A stretch of 64,000 nucleotides of DNA from Thinopyrum elongatum (taxonomy: Eukaryota > Streptophyta > Magnoliopsida > Poales > Poaceae): NCBI GenBank assembly GCA_011799875.1, contig CM022302.1:525030228-525094227 (forward strand), given 5' to 3'. The first letter of the stretch is position 1, and the number at the start of each line of letters is the position of its first letter. The notes beneath the pieces are model-generated. The model worked only from the letters and a program-made list of their open reading frames with translations, was not told the origin of the DNA and ran no database searches. Made by a program: the position numbers and the translations under genes. Below are positions 45,918 through 57,867 of the stretch, piece after piece.

Positions 45918-47501
45918 CTAACCAGAAATAAAATGAATGCTGCTTTCCACATATGGATACTCCCGGAAGATGTTGTTTATTTGTGTGCACCAATCATCAC
46001 TCGGCATGTCCTGATCTATCAGCCTCACCGTCACACTTTTCAGCATCGGTGCACATCTAAATACCACTCTTAATAAATCAAGCTCATGATCCTCCCCGTC
46101 CAATCCTTCAATTTCCACGTTTTCAAGATTATTCAAGGAGAAAATTTGGATTCTCCAACCCTTTGGGTCATGACAAGGGCAATTAAGTGGGCACGCTTCT
46201 TTCACCTATATATTTAAGATAAATGTGAATCACATCAATGCATTATATATAGATGCTCCGACCCCTTAGATGTTCACTGAGAAATGATGAGAAGTACTGC
46301 ACGCATACGTTTCAAATATATAAGCATGGTGATAAGTTACCTCTGTTCTCGACAGCACGATCTTAAGGCTTACTATATCGGTAAGACAAAGACCTAGATA
46401 ATTTATGCGGAAGAGACGCAACACAAATGGTCCAAGCATGTGCCCTCTTGTTGTGAGATGTAGGTTCAAATAACCAGATAAGTGGGTGCCCATACTTCTA
46501 CGTATCTCTGTGGCAAGGTGGTACTCTGCCACTGGTTGAAGACAATATGAACCCTGCAAAATCAATTCAGCAAGACATGATCATGAATAAGTTTAATTTA
46601 GCCGGTAGTCCATAAATTGTGCAGGACAGGAGACATACTTTGGCACACATGTGCAGGGTCAAGACCTCGACCCGACCGAGCACCCCGGCTCCGTGTCTCT
46701 CCGGCGGCGACTCGAAGCCCACCTCCAAGAGGTCCAGGTGCCAAAGACCAAGCCCATGGGTCAACCTGTCGGCGTACTGCGGGCATCTCTTGGAAATCTT
46801 CTCCACCATTGGTGCCAAGACGGTGATCACCGTCGTCAATTGCTTAAGCACACTTGTATTTACACGTCCTTGAAGCGCCTTGAGGAGCTCGAAGAGTTGG
46901 TCTAATTTTACCTTTTGCAGGAACGCCGAGTGGATGGTGAAGTCATCGAGCGTGAGCACGTGCAGGCGCGAGCAGTAGGGGATCAAGGCAGCCAGGTCGA
47001 GGTAGCAGGCGGAGAGGGTCAGCCTCTCGAGCGCCGGGAACCCTGAGTGGGGTACGCGTATGCGCAGCGACAACCCGTGCGGTGTCACCCCACGCAGCTC
47101 GATCGAGGTGGCGCGGTGAAGGCAAGGCAGCTCTATGGGGCGCGTCCAGTCCACGTACCGCGTGAGGGTGAGCGGAGCTCCACCGGCGCGAGCGCCGCGG
47201 CGGCACGGAGAACCGAGGAGACGCTGTCGGCGGGCAGCCTGCTGCCCTCTTCCGGGACATGGATGTCGAGGAGGCGCACCCGGGGCCCGGCGGCGCGGCG
47301 GAGAGCGGCCTCGAGGGAGCCGAGCGGGACGTCGTTGAGGGTGACGTCGACCACGGGGAGGCCTGAGCAGACGCGGCGCCACCGGCGGGAGAGGACGCTG
47401 GTGCGCGCGGCGGCGTGGGCGCAGCGGAGGCGGAGGAGGACCTGGTGGAGCAGACCGTCCGGCAGAGAGCTGATGCGGTCGGCCGCCCTGGTCTCGTCCA
47501 T
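45918..47501 (-). pseudogene. FBL-D: F-box/FBD gene with a single one-base deletion
   Basis: Exon 1 46638-47501 (ATG 47501, MDETRAADRISSLPDGLL) encodes the F-box (LLHQVLLRLRCAHAAARTS, LSRRWRRV) and leucine-rich strands (FPALERLTLSACYLDLAAL). Exon 2 is 46341-46553 (THLSGYLNLHLTTRGHM). Exon 3 is 45918-46205 and ends YPYVESSIHFISG, then TAG. Introns have GT..AG borders. At about 47171 the plus strand reads ggtgagcgg where FBL-C has ggtgaagcgg; this missing base moves the frame after APVELR and nothing downstream restores it. Apart from that the whole gene is open, so a recent mutation or a sequencing error are both possible. Confidence 0.85.
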
Positions 47502-48199
47502 GGGAAACCCTAGTCCTATTGCATGCGTGCGGTGCACGATCGAGAGAGATTGCGTCGGGGACGAGACGAAAGCGAACACCGAACCTGCAGGGTACCGATC
47601 GAGCCGTCCTTCATCGTGTTGAAGTTTTTTGATACCACGATTAGACAAAGGTAAACGTTTGCACCCGGCGGACCGGCTGAAACTTCGGCTGGTCGCGCTT
47701 GGGTCGTGCGATCCACATTGAATCGAGGCCTCTTCATTGTGCCACGTCGCCACGCTATCTTTTTTCTGTTTTTCTTTTTTTTTTTTTCTCTGCTCCACCG
47801 CACACTCCCTCGTCCCTTATCCATTTGCTCTGGCCGGTTCATCCCCTTTTCCTCCATCCCATTCATGCCTGAGTAGCTCGCGCCGGCGATGGCCGCCACC
47901 AACTACGCGCGCTATCCCCCACGCACTGCTGCTTTTGTTGCACTTCAGATGCGCACACTCATCGTCTCTTTTTTCTTAGTTCTCTCCGCCGGCGAGCCGT
48001 GATACGGCGACAGCGCGGCGCTGCGGAGATGACCGGCCGCGTTGTTTGGGTAGGAGATAGTCACATATGCTACAGCCAGGGGGTGTTTGTTTTTGCTGGG
48101 ATAGACCGCGCTGCATGCATCAGCGGCGGCCAGCAGCTCCCGGCGACGGAGATGATGGCCTCCCGGTGCTTCAATCCGTGAGTTTTTTTGTTGGAACCG
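47502..48199. other. FBL-D upstream region
   Basis: 5' flank of FBL-D. A T-rich tract (47757-47790) is the only marked feature; no TATA box was recognised. From about 48000 it becomes GC-rich and leads into the iterated-motif region. Confidence 0.4.
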
Positions 48200-49060
48200 G
48201 CCGGTGAAAAGCTACATCCACATTAACAAATGCTGGAACCAGAGACCGTCAAGTCATTTTTGGGGAGCGAACGTTTGATTTTGCTACAACCGGCAGAAAT
48301 TTTGCTGGATCCGGCGGTAGTATTTGTTGTAAACATACAGAATTGGTGTTTTTTGTTGTTCACATTTTTTTGCTGGAACAAGTATTTGTTTTTGCTGGAA
48401 CCGGCTAATTCATTTGCTACAATGACTATCAGAGTTTTTTTGCTGCTGAGATTTTTGTTGGAACCACCATTGAGTTTTGCTGGAACCAGCAAGCGGCGAC
48501 GATGCTGCGACCACGGTCACTGTGAGCTGGAACCAACCAGCGGCGACGCTGCACCGCGGTCACCGCGAGCTGGAACCACCGAACGTCGATGCTGGAACCA
48601 AGTCGGCGGGATTCTGGAACCGGCTAGGCATGGTGCTACAACCGGCGTGTTGTGCTACAATGGCACTCCCAGGCACCCGTTTTTGCTACATCCGTGTTAG
48701 CCGCAAGCTGGAACCAGACGGTGTGGATGTTACGACCGTAGTCACCGCAAGCTGGAACCGGCGCCCAATTTTTGCTGGCATCGGCGACTTGATTTGCTAG
48801 AATCGGCACCCTGATTTGCTGGGACCGGCGCCACGGCTTGCTACCATGTCCTGCACTAGGAGATGCGAGCACGGCGAGCTGCATGCGGCGGCTGCTCAGG
48901 CCGGCATCTAGGCGTGCTCAACCTGGTGTTGCGGCATGCTGGAACCGGCCAATGGCGGGGTTAGTTGCGCCCGTGATGTCGCGTGCTAGAACAATCGACC
49001 ACAGAGCTGCAACCCCGGCGGCAATGCTGCAACGATTGGCGAGCACCCGTGGTAGGGGAT
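48200..49060 (+). repeat. Degenerate iterated motif 'TTTTGCTGGAACCGGC'
   Basis: Variants of 'ttgctggaaccgg', 'tgctacaaccggc' and 'agctggaaccacc' recur at least twenty times at irregular spacing of roughly 15-60 bp, all in one direction. Spacers change from T-rich on the left to GC-rich on the right. Frames through it are low complexity (LLEPA-like) and unlikely to be genes. 49061-49546 is unassigned. Confidence 0.8.
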
Positions 49061-49546
49061 GGCGGCGAGCATTTGGCAAACGGCGAGGTCCTGCTGCTCC
49101 TTGCGGGGGAGCAACTTCCGGCGTTGCAACGAGGATGGGCGGGGCGAGAGATGTGCGCGTCGTGGGGATGGGGATTTTTTTCCGCCTACGCGTTGACGAA
49201 GTGGGGATGAGGGAGGAAGACGACTGCGATCCCACGGTTGTTACCGACCGAATCTAAGGGCTAGCGCGTGACCGGCCGAAACGCTTGGGCTGGCGCGCCG
49301 GCGCCTAGCAGCCGCCTTAGACAAAGATACGTGTCCAGAAAATAGACGGTTTTGCTCTCTTTTTTTTCATCCGAATGAAATGAAATTGGCTTTCACTCAA
49401 ATCTTGGATCGTCCGATTGAGTGTCATGATTCGTGCAGATTTTCTGTCGTGGCGTGAACCACGGGAAAGTTGTGGTTGAGCTCGTATATATGCACCTATA
49501 TGCTTGGCACCGTCCGATCTAGTATGCCTTACATAAGTATGACTGG

Positions 49547-49932
49547 TTTTTTTTTTTGAGTGTTAATACTGCCGCTTTATTTAATCAACGAAGTTTGGAA
49601 TCCCGTCCGATAACATCCAGAATGCAATCTGGAGGGACACCTAACCAGACCTTACAAAGTTCTTCCCCTGCCCTTACCTTAGCTAGCTTATGCGCATCAA
49701 CATTAGCAGAACGCCTGACCCAAGACACTTTGAAATCAGAAAACGAGTGAAGCAGCTCTTTTATCTCCTCCACCCATGGCCCTGCAGCTAAAAAGTTCTT
49801 TGTCGATTGATTGATCATCTGCACAACTGCCAGACTGTCGAGCTCGACGTGAACCGTCTGGACATTTACCTCGGCAGCGACTTGAAGAGCACGCTTGCAG
49901 GCCATGATCTCAACCGCTTCGGGATTTATCAT
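49547..49932 (-). mobile_element. 5'-truncated LINE: RNase H end and poly(A)
   Basis: On the minus strand a frame from 49932 to TGA at 49585 reads AVEIMACKRALQVA, VHVELDSLAVVQMI, FKVSWVRRSANVDAHKLA, the E and D strands and the last helix of a LINE RNase H; HKLAK stands where HALAK is usual. An AATAAA signal and an 11-base A run (49547-49557) follow. The element is truncated at about 49932. No target duplication was found. Confidence 0.8.
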
Positions 49933-50406
49933 GTGTGGAAAATGATGGCAAGCTCCAGCCAGAAATTTTATGGGTGATCAGTTGAGTTGAGTTGAAATAT
50001 GTTGCATGGCACAGTGTACGGTATTCAAAACTAAGTGATGATTTAATATTGGCTTGATATTCTTGGTGTTAACATATAGATATTTGTTTGTCTGCAGCAA
50101 CACACAGAGATTCAACTAGTAAAAACTAAAAAGTTGTAACTTTAATAATGTGCGAGCAGGGCCACGTTTCTCCTCCCATCATCGGCCTGTGTTATCATCT
50201 CGGTTCAAGGCTCGCGTCCGGTTCTTCAAATTCCATCGATTGGCACGGCGTCGGCAATGTTGTTGCCCTACGGCATCATGAGTCCTCTCTGCAGCATATA
50301 TCACGTATCTGTATTCAACTATTCATTAGTGGAGGGTGTGTTTGGAGCGTTTGGTATTGGTCCACATATTGGATAGGGATAAAGACCTAGCTGGGTGTCA
50401 GATACT
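49933..50406. other. Intergenic, nothing recognised
   Basis: No gene or element. It is the left flank of the copia insertion; joined across it, the pre-insertion sequence would read ...atactctagtgcaccctat. Confidence 0.5.
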
Positions 50407-50411
50407 CTAGT

Positions 50412-52548
50412 TGTACGAGATATGCCCTAGAGGCAATAATAAATGTTATTATTTATCTCCCTATTCATAATTAGGTTTATGTTCCATGCTATAACTGCTA
50501 TGGTTCTCGAGTCTACAAATAAAACGAGGCTCGGAGAAAGACTCATATGCATGTGTGGAATAATAAACGGTAAAATGTATTCCTAGTCTGGCCTCTAAGA
50601 CTAGCTCAAGTGTTGCATAATGGTTCTGTTTTCCCGATCATGGGCATGTCTATGCCAGCAACTTTGAGGGCACAATGTTAGAAGAACATTTGTGTTGAAT
50701 CGACCCGAATTGATGTTATGCTATGAGATACATTCGTCACAAGTTAATGGTTAATAACACAGAGATGGTTAATGTTTGCATGATTCCTTAGACCATGAGA
50801 GTATCGAGTTTCTTCATGCTTGCTTCATGAACTTTGGGGTTTGTTAAACGTCATCCGTAAATGGGTGGCTATTACGGCGGCTTACGGGTTCATGGAAAAG
50901 TATGTCAAGTAACTTGATAGCTCAAGATTGGGATTTGCTCCTCCGACGTTGGAGAGATATCTCTGGGCCCTCTCGGTGTTACGGTATCCATCATCGTCTG
51001 GCCAGACACTTTGTGATTTGATCACGGGGATGCCGGAACACGGTAACGAGAAAAGAGAACAAATACCGGTAACGAGGTAACTGGCATAGTGGACAAGTTG
51101 TTGACCCACGGGGATGCCATCATGTCTCACCTCGGGTATTTGTAACATATCGCGAAGCAACAGGAATAGCACACGGCAACTGGAGGTTCACTCGAATATT
51201 CATTCGTGTGGGTATAGGGGTCAATATGGGTGTCCACGGCTCCGATGTTGGTCATTGATCGGAAAGGGTTCCGTGTCATGTCTATACTTCACCGAACCTA
51301 TAGGGTCACACACTTAAGGGTCATCTATCTGCTGAATACTAGACAAGGAGTCTGAGAGAAAATCACCGAAAAAATTTCGGACACCGAAAAAGTTTCGGAT
51401 AGCGGAAAAGTTCCGAAGAAAGAGGTCACCGGATGAGTTCCGGTGAAACTGAAAAGTTGTTTCGGGGTATTCCATTAAGTCAAATTGGTTTCGGCACATG
51501 CCTGATAATTCTTGGAGGGTGCCAGAATCATTCTAGAAACTTCTGGGAATTTTCCGAGATGAAAACCGGAAATATTCCGGAGCTGCCGGAACCGCTTCAG
51601 ATGCTTTTCGCAGATGAAATCACTAAACTGGAATTGTTCCAGAACGCGTTGAAAATTATTATGGTGGGTACTGGAAATGTTCTAAGCCCACATAAATATT
51701 TTCAGTTCAAACGGACGCTGAAAAATGTCGTCGTGAATAGTGAAAGTGCTTTTTGGGTTACTTTTTGGAAAGCCACTTGTTTGGGCTTTATCCCAAAAGA
51801 TCTAGGGATGACATGGATGGATTGGGAGGCCCTCTTGGGGGCCCCCCAAGGGGTGTGGCCGGCCACACTTGGGGCTCCACCATGGAGCCCCTCTTGTTCC
51901 TTGGTTTCACTTCTATGCCCTTGGTGGAAGGACTTCATTCATGTACTTTTGGGTTTTATTGTAAAACCACCCTACCCCTTGGGATTTCCTATAAATAGAG
52001 GTGGAGGGGCAGCCCTCCACACTCATCCCTTGCTCTCATACTCATGACATGCAATGATCTGGCTTCTCTCTCCCTCCCACGAAAAGAGTTTCGTAGAGCC
52101 GAAAGGCTGTCTGGGTTCCGGTGGGAAGTAGTTCTGGACGGCGAAGCCCTGCCGGATTGATGACACCGTATGTGTGCAACTCTGTAGAGAGGTCATAGTT
52201 TTGATCTTAGTGCCCGAGGGGCTGTTCAAGAGTGCCTCCCGAAGGGCTGTCCAAGTGACGGTCCGAGTTCTGTGGGTCCTCCCGAAGGGCTGTCCGCGAC
52301 ACCGTCCGGGGACTGTTCGACCGCCTCCCGGAGGGCTGTCCGAGGGGCAGATGAGGGAGTACATCCTCGCGGTTGGGAGGTTGTAAATCCTAGCTACGGG
52401 GATCTGCACCGCCGATCGTCATCGACTCTACTTCCGCTGCGCTACGAGTCAGTAACGAAAATGATCAAACCTTGTATGCAGTCTCCATAGTGGTCCTGGG
52501 CTGGTGCGTAGGTCGGAATTTTTTTGTTTTCTGCTGCGTTACCCTACA
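50412..52548 (+). repeat. Copia element 5' LTR (2137 bp)
   Basis: TGTACGAG start (TGTAGGAG in the 3' LTR) and CCTACA end. It has a TATA box (TATAAATA, 51990-51997), palindromic 'accgaaaaa.tttcgg' iterations upstream (about 51364-51425) and 'CCTCCCGAAGGGCTGTCC' iterations downstream (52210-52345). About 215 bp compared by eye with the 3' LTR differ at four positions. Confidence 0.95.
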
Positions 52549-52563
52549 GTGGCATCATGAGCC
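52549..52563 (+). other. Copia element primer binding site (diverged)
   Basis: GTGGCATCATGAGCC follows the LTR directly. It resembles the initiator tRNA-Met site TGGTATCAGAGC but with changes and an extra base, as in some Triticeae copia families. Confidence 0.6.
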
Positions 52564-55500
52564 GTGCTATGCGTAGATGCAGGTTGCGATCTAGAATACA
52601 TGGAGATGTATGGGTGTTGCACAATATTATTAGGTAGTAGATGAGATCTATTACTGAAAATTATTTGTGCGGGTAGCAGATGAAATCTGTTACCCGATGC
52701 TCTTGTTGCTTCCCTAGAATTTGCATATTTCTGATCTTGATAACAGCATGGTGGAGTTTCAATGTTCTGGCAATCCACGATCCTGATTGATCAACGAAGT
52801 GCTAACAGTTCATTGAATTCCACCGTAGTTAAAAAGAAAGATGAAATTTCGCAAATGAAAGGGCAATGCAGATATGATCTGCACGGGGGTCATGCGTATG
52901 ACGAAGTTCAGTATGGGGCTCGAGATTTTATTATCTCGTGTTTCATACACCCCGGAATGTTAATCTAGCGACTTGGATAATCATGCTTGATGATGGACGT
53001 TGGTAGCTTCGGTTTGTTTCGAAACCTTAGAAGCCACGAAAAACAAGTTTTTGCATGAACCGATTAGAGACGTTTAACTTGGTTTTGCAGGAGGGTTTGC
53101 ATGTGCATATGATGTGGTATAGCAGTGCTCATAATAATTTGATTATGTATGAGATGACTGTATGATGTAAATTGATTAACATGACCTGCGTGTCATGATT
53201 CGGCATGATGGCTGGAGCCATATGATTGTCACTTTAAATGACCTGCGTGTCAACCTTTTGTAATGCACTTATTTTATTAGCAATAGAGATAGCAATATTA
53301 TCTGGTGCATCGACAAGGTGGTGGCAATCTTCGCAAAGGTGAACACCGACGCGAATGCCGAAGACGAAGAAATACAAGACTTCTCCGTCAGAAGGGGCTA
53401 TACCATATCATGCTATTATGAATTGCCTGAGATGTTTATCCCTTATGATGCACCCTTTTTGATTGCGCGGTAGTCGCTTTTTATTAGGGTGATCTCTCAC
53501 AAAAATATCAAGTAGTTAGTGTTCTCCCAAGTGTAGCACCGTCACGGCACCTAACTTTTCGGGGTATCACATGCTACCATGGGTACGAACGATTAGGGAT
53601 GTGTGAGGCGGGTGAGTTGAGACCTCGCAGCGAGATCACTTGGTTGTCTTGACATTCAGGCATGAAAGTCATGAGCTTGGAACACACGCATCGAAAGATG
53701 AACAAGAGTCACATAGAGATGTGATTGGCAAGTTGGCCTACCGGTTGAGATTTTTGTCATCTGTGATGCTACCATCATGGCAAACAATCAAAACTCGGGT
53801 CTTGAATCATTCACAATCAATTATGAGAGATATTGATTTGAGTGGGAGCACACTTTAGAATTAACTTGTTTAATTCTCTGTGCAATTAATTTTGAACACT
53901 GTCAAAAGTGTGATTTGCAAAATAGTTGTAGAATAATGGCTCCCGTTTCCACCTTCCCTATTAAAATTGAATAGTTGTTAAATATCTGGTTAAAACTTTA
54001 CGGTTGATAACGTAATGTGAGGATTGTCCTCAAGAGTGCTGAGAAGGATTTTGTCCTATCGCATACTTTCGGTATTCTCTCGCTAATGCTATGGATCATG
54101 TGACTCTCGTCCTTCGATCCAAAAGCTAGAATCCCGTTACGGTCAAAGTGCAAAATGTTTGCTTCCATGAGACCCGAACTTCGAAAGTTTGGATAGTTAT
54201 GTGATATTCATGGAATCTGAAAATCATTTTCAGAGACGGACAAAGGCTAAAAGATATGAGATATCCAAAGCAATGTTTGTTTGCAAACTATTAGTAAAGG
54301 AGTTTACTATGCATTAGACTGATAAGAGAGGGATCCAGAAGAACGCCTGTCATATGATGAAAGGTGAATAAAACAAACAACTTAAAGAGAAAGGAAGTGT
54401 CCGAAGGGTGTTAGTGAAACTTTCACGCCTAGGAAGTCCGGGGCTAACGCCACTCTTGAGTTGGATGCTTCTTCTGAGAGTAGGAGAAATACTAAAAGTT
54501 AAACTGTTAGAAGTATAAAGGCAGAAAGAAAAAAGACTGGAATATCTCGCTCATGTATGAATGTCATACAAGTTTTTGATGTATAGAAGGCTGGTCAAAG
54601 ATATAGTTCTTGGGAATTATGGTTAAACATGTTAATCACTAATTCTTGGGTATTGTGAGTTAATCACAAAGATACCCGCTCGATTGCATTCTGTTGCAAC
54701 TCGATGTAAGAACTACTATGGCCTGAAAGACTAGCCAGGAATAAGGTTTAGGTATACACAGGGAACATAGTAAATGTTACTATACCTTCCATCTGTGTAT
54801 TACCGTCTGTATTTATTTTCATAATTCATTTAGAGTTTCACAAACTCTAGCCCATTGCATAAGGTATCTTGCAAGAAGGTTGTTCATAAGAGAACTTTTT
54901 ATGTTCGATGTTATGAATAACATAAGGGCCATACTTTCATTGAGAATGAGATATATGTTATGAATAATGATAAATAATATATTATCTCTGGATTTACTTT
55001 CATAATTCATTTTAGAGTTTTACACTCTAGCCCCTTGCACAATGTTGTTGCAAAAGGGTTGTTCATAAAAGAACAATTGTTGTTCAGTATTATGAATAAC
55101 ATGAAGGGCCATGCTTCCATCCAGATGGGATGTATGTTATGAATATTGATAGTAATATGATACATCCATAACATTGACGCTAAATGTCGTAAGACTAAGA
55201 GAATATCACACAAGTGTGGCACTGCATTTGGTCACATTGGAGAAACCCGCATGGATAAATTCCATTATGATGGATTTTGAAGTCGTTTGATTTTGAATCA
55301 TCTGACACTTGCAACTTTCCTCCGAAAAGTGAAGTGACTGAAATTCCGTTCACAGGCCATAAGGAACAAGCAAAGAACTTATTGGTGATCATACATTTTG
55401 ATGTATGTAGTTCAATAAATGTTGTTGCAAGTAGTGGATTTATCTATCTTCAGAAATGACTCAAGTAGATATGTGGATATGTACTTGATGAGACGTAAGT

Positions 55501-57867
55501 CTGGATCTTTTGAATTCATTCAAAAGGTTTTCAAATATGAAGTAGAAGTTATTGTAACAAGAAAATTATGTTTCTACAATTCGATTGCAGAAAGGAATAT
55601 CTGAGTTACAAGTTTAGCGAATGTCTGATGAGTTGTGAAAGGGGTTTCATAACTTGCACCTCCCGGAACACCACTGCAAGTGGAAAGTCCGTGAAGATGT
55701 ACTCGAACCATTTATGACATGGTAAGATCAAAGATGACATAAATAAATTTGCCATTATCCCTTTTAAAAGGTGATGCTTTAGAGACTGCGGCTTTTACAC
55801 TGAAAAGAGCTCTATCGGGTCTGTTGAAATGACACCATGGTATGGTACGCCCAACCATGTTATATCTTTTCTTAACATTTAGAATATGGGGATTGTGTAA
55901 AAGGTTACAAACCTATTCCAAATCAGACAAGTGCTACTTTGTAGGTTATCCCAAAATGTTGGGTATTCCTCCCTCACTATGCCAAGGCAAAAGGTTTGCC
56001 ACAAAGAACGGTATGCTTTTTGAAGAAAATGGTTCTTTCAAAAAGGTGAGTGGGAGAATAATGCAACTCGACAAGATAAACAGTATCTTCGTCATCAGGT
56101 CGAAGGAAAGGAACCTTGGAAGTCATTCCGGAGTTTCCTACTGCGACTGATACGGAAGTCTCTACAATAAAATGTATGGACTTCGGTCGAACTTGCAGCT
56201 GAACCACGTAGGCAAAGCTCATGCAAACCTCTCAGATGCGCAAACGAGATATTGTTGTTAGACAACAATATACCTACGATACACAAGGAAGCGTTGATGG
56301 GCCCTGACTCCAGAATTGGCTAAATGCCAATACAACCCGAGTTAGTTTCCATATAAGTGATTCAAGATTAAAACCTTGATACACCTTTCGGAAGACTTAG
56401 AGTCTAACGAATATTTATGGAACTTAAAAACTGATACGGATAAAAATGTTTTATCCATAAAGCTCGACTTGTTGCAATAACAAGTTCAAGGAGTTGACTA
56501 TGATGAGGTTGTTTCATCGTAGCGATGCTTAAAGTCGGTTCGGGTTGAACTAGCAATTAATACATATTTCAATCATGAGATATGAAACATGGATGACAAT
56601 AGGATTTCCATCTGATGGAAATGAAACCAAGGACTTGCATGTGTTACAGTCCAAGGTATTTTGTCAGTCCAGAGGATGCTAGTAAGTATGCAAACTTCAG
56701 AGTTCCAGTAATGGACAGAAGAGAGCGAAATGGAGTTGGAATCTTCGTGTTTTGATGAAATAGTCAAAGGGGTTTGACTTCATCAATGGGTAACGAAGAT
56801 GCTTATGATTCAAGAAAGTAAGTGGGAGCATAATAAAATTTCTAAAAAACGTTGTGTGCTTGACACATTGTTAATTGGAAATAAATTTCTTGACACGAAT
56901 TAGGACTTCATTTGAAAATAGTTTTTCGATGAAGTGCTTGGGCTAAATAGCCTTTATATTAGGCATGATGATCTATGGAGATAGATTTACCTAATGGGGC
57001 CGAGAAAAGATACATATTGACAAGATGTTAAAACCTTTTAGCATTAAAAACGTCAAGGAGTGATTCTTGCCGAAGTCACATGGAAAGAGTTTTTGCAAGA
57101 CTTGGTGTCCCAAAACACTGATGAGCAAAATACATGATGGAGATTCCACACACTCTTGTGTTTGGATTAATCATGTATTCCATGGTATGTAACACAACCA
57201 GATATGTCCAATACTCCCAAAGTTGTTGCGAGTATAGATACCAAAGTGATCAAAAGTACTGATCATGGGACAACAGTGAAAAAGGGTCATTGAGTACTAT
57301 AGTAGCACTGATGACATGTTTTCTCGCAAGCGGAGATCATGAAGAGTTTGTTGTAAAAGCTTACATCGACACAGTCTTCATCCATGCTCCAAGCGATTTT
57401 CGATTTAAGTTAAGGGTTTTGTGCAATACACAATATGGTGGCACGGTAGTTGGAAATTGTTCCAAACAAGTTACTGTGGCGAATTCTATAACAGAGGCGA
57501 AGTATGTTGCCGCTTTTAAAAGCGACAAAGAAGATGTTGAATCATATAGTTCATTCATGAACTTAGTATGGTTCCAAGATGGCTTTTGTCAATGGGACAC
57601 TATTGCAGGTAGTTGCTCTATAACTCAGTCTGAGGAATCCAGGTTCGACCTGTGATTCACATACATACAAAGCCAAGTCCACACAAAATATGAATTTTGT
57701 GAAAGCATGAAAACGCGAGGATATGCAAAGATACACATGGAGCTGAAGTCGTCAGATCCGTTGGACATCAGGCTATACCACAAGCGAAGCATATTTACAC
57801 CGGTGTGCCACAGGTGTGAAGTGCATTAGCATTAACTAGATAATTGACTCTAGTGCAAGTGGGAGTC
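52564..57867 (+). pseudogene. Copia gag-pol remnants, heavily decayed
   Basis: 52564-53640 is leader-like and has no frame. Recognisable pieces follow: an integrase entry GHKEQAKNLLVIIHFDVCSS (55350-55410); KCYFVGYPK and KKVSGRIMQLD, the segment after integrase (55924-56075); a stretch with KEALMGPDSRIG before the RT (about 56287); and an RNase H end with CSKQVTVANSITEAKYVAA (57445-57520). The conserved RT boxes are not legible. Many stops and frame changes separate these parts, so it makes no protein. 53860-55290 shows no coding remnant I could name. Confidence 0.75.
54816..55180 (+). repeat. Tandem duplication (about 181 bp) in the copia interior
   Basis: 'ttcataattcatttagagtt' begins at about 54818 and again at 54999, each followed by 'ggttgttcataa.agaac', 'ttatgaataacat.a' and 'agggccat.ctt'. 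The copies are clearly diverged, in contrast to the LTR pair. Confidence 0.8.

Noticed and set aside
48200..49060. CRISPR-like or satellite array
   Set aside because: Motifs are degenerate with irregular spacing and the DNA is plant nuclear; no direct repeat/spacer structure exists.
50148..50390. Plus-strand 80-codon frame left of the copia element
   Set aside because: No motif, no conserved context and ordinary chance length.
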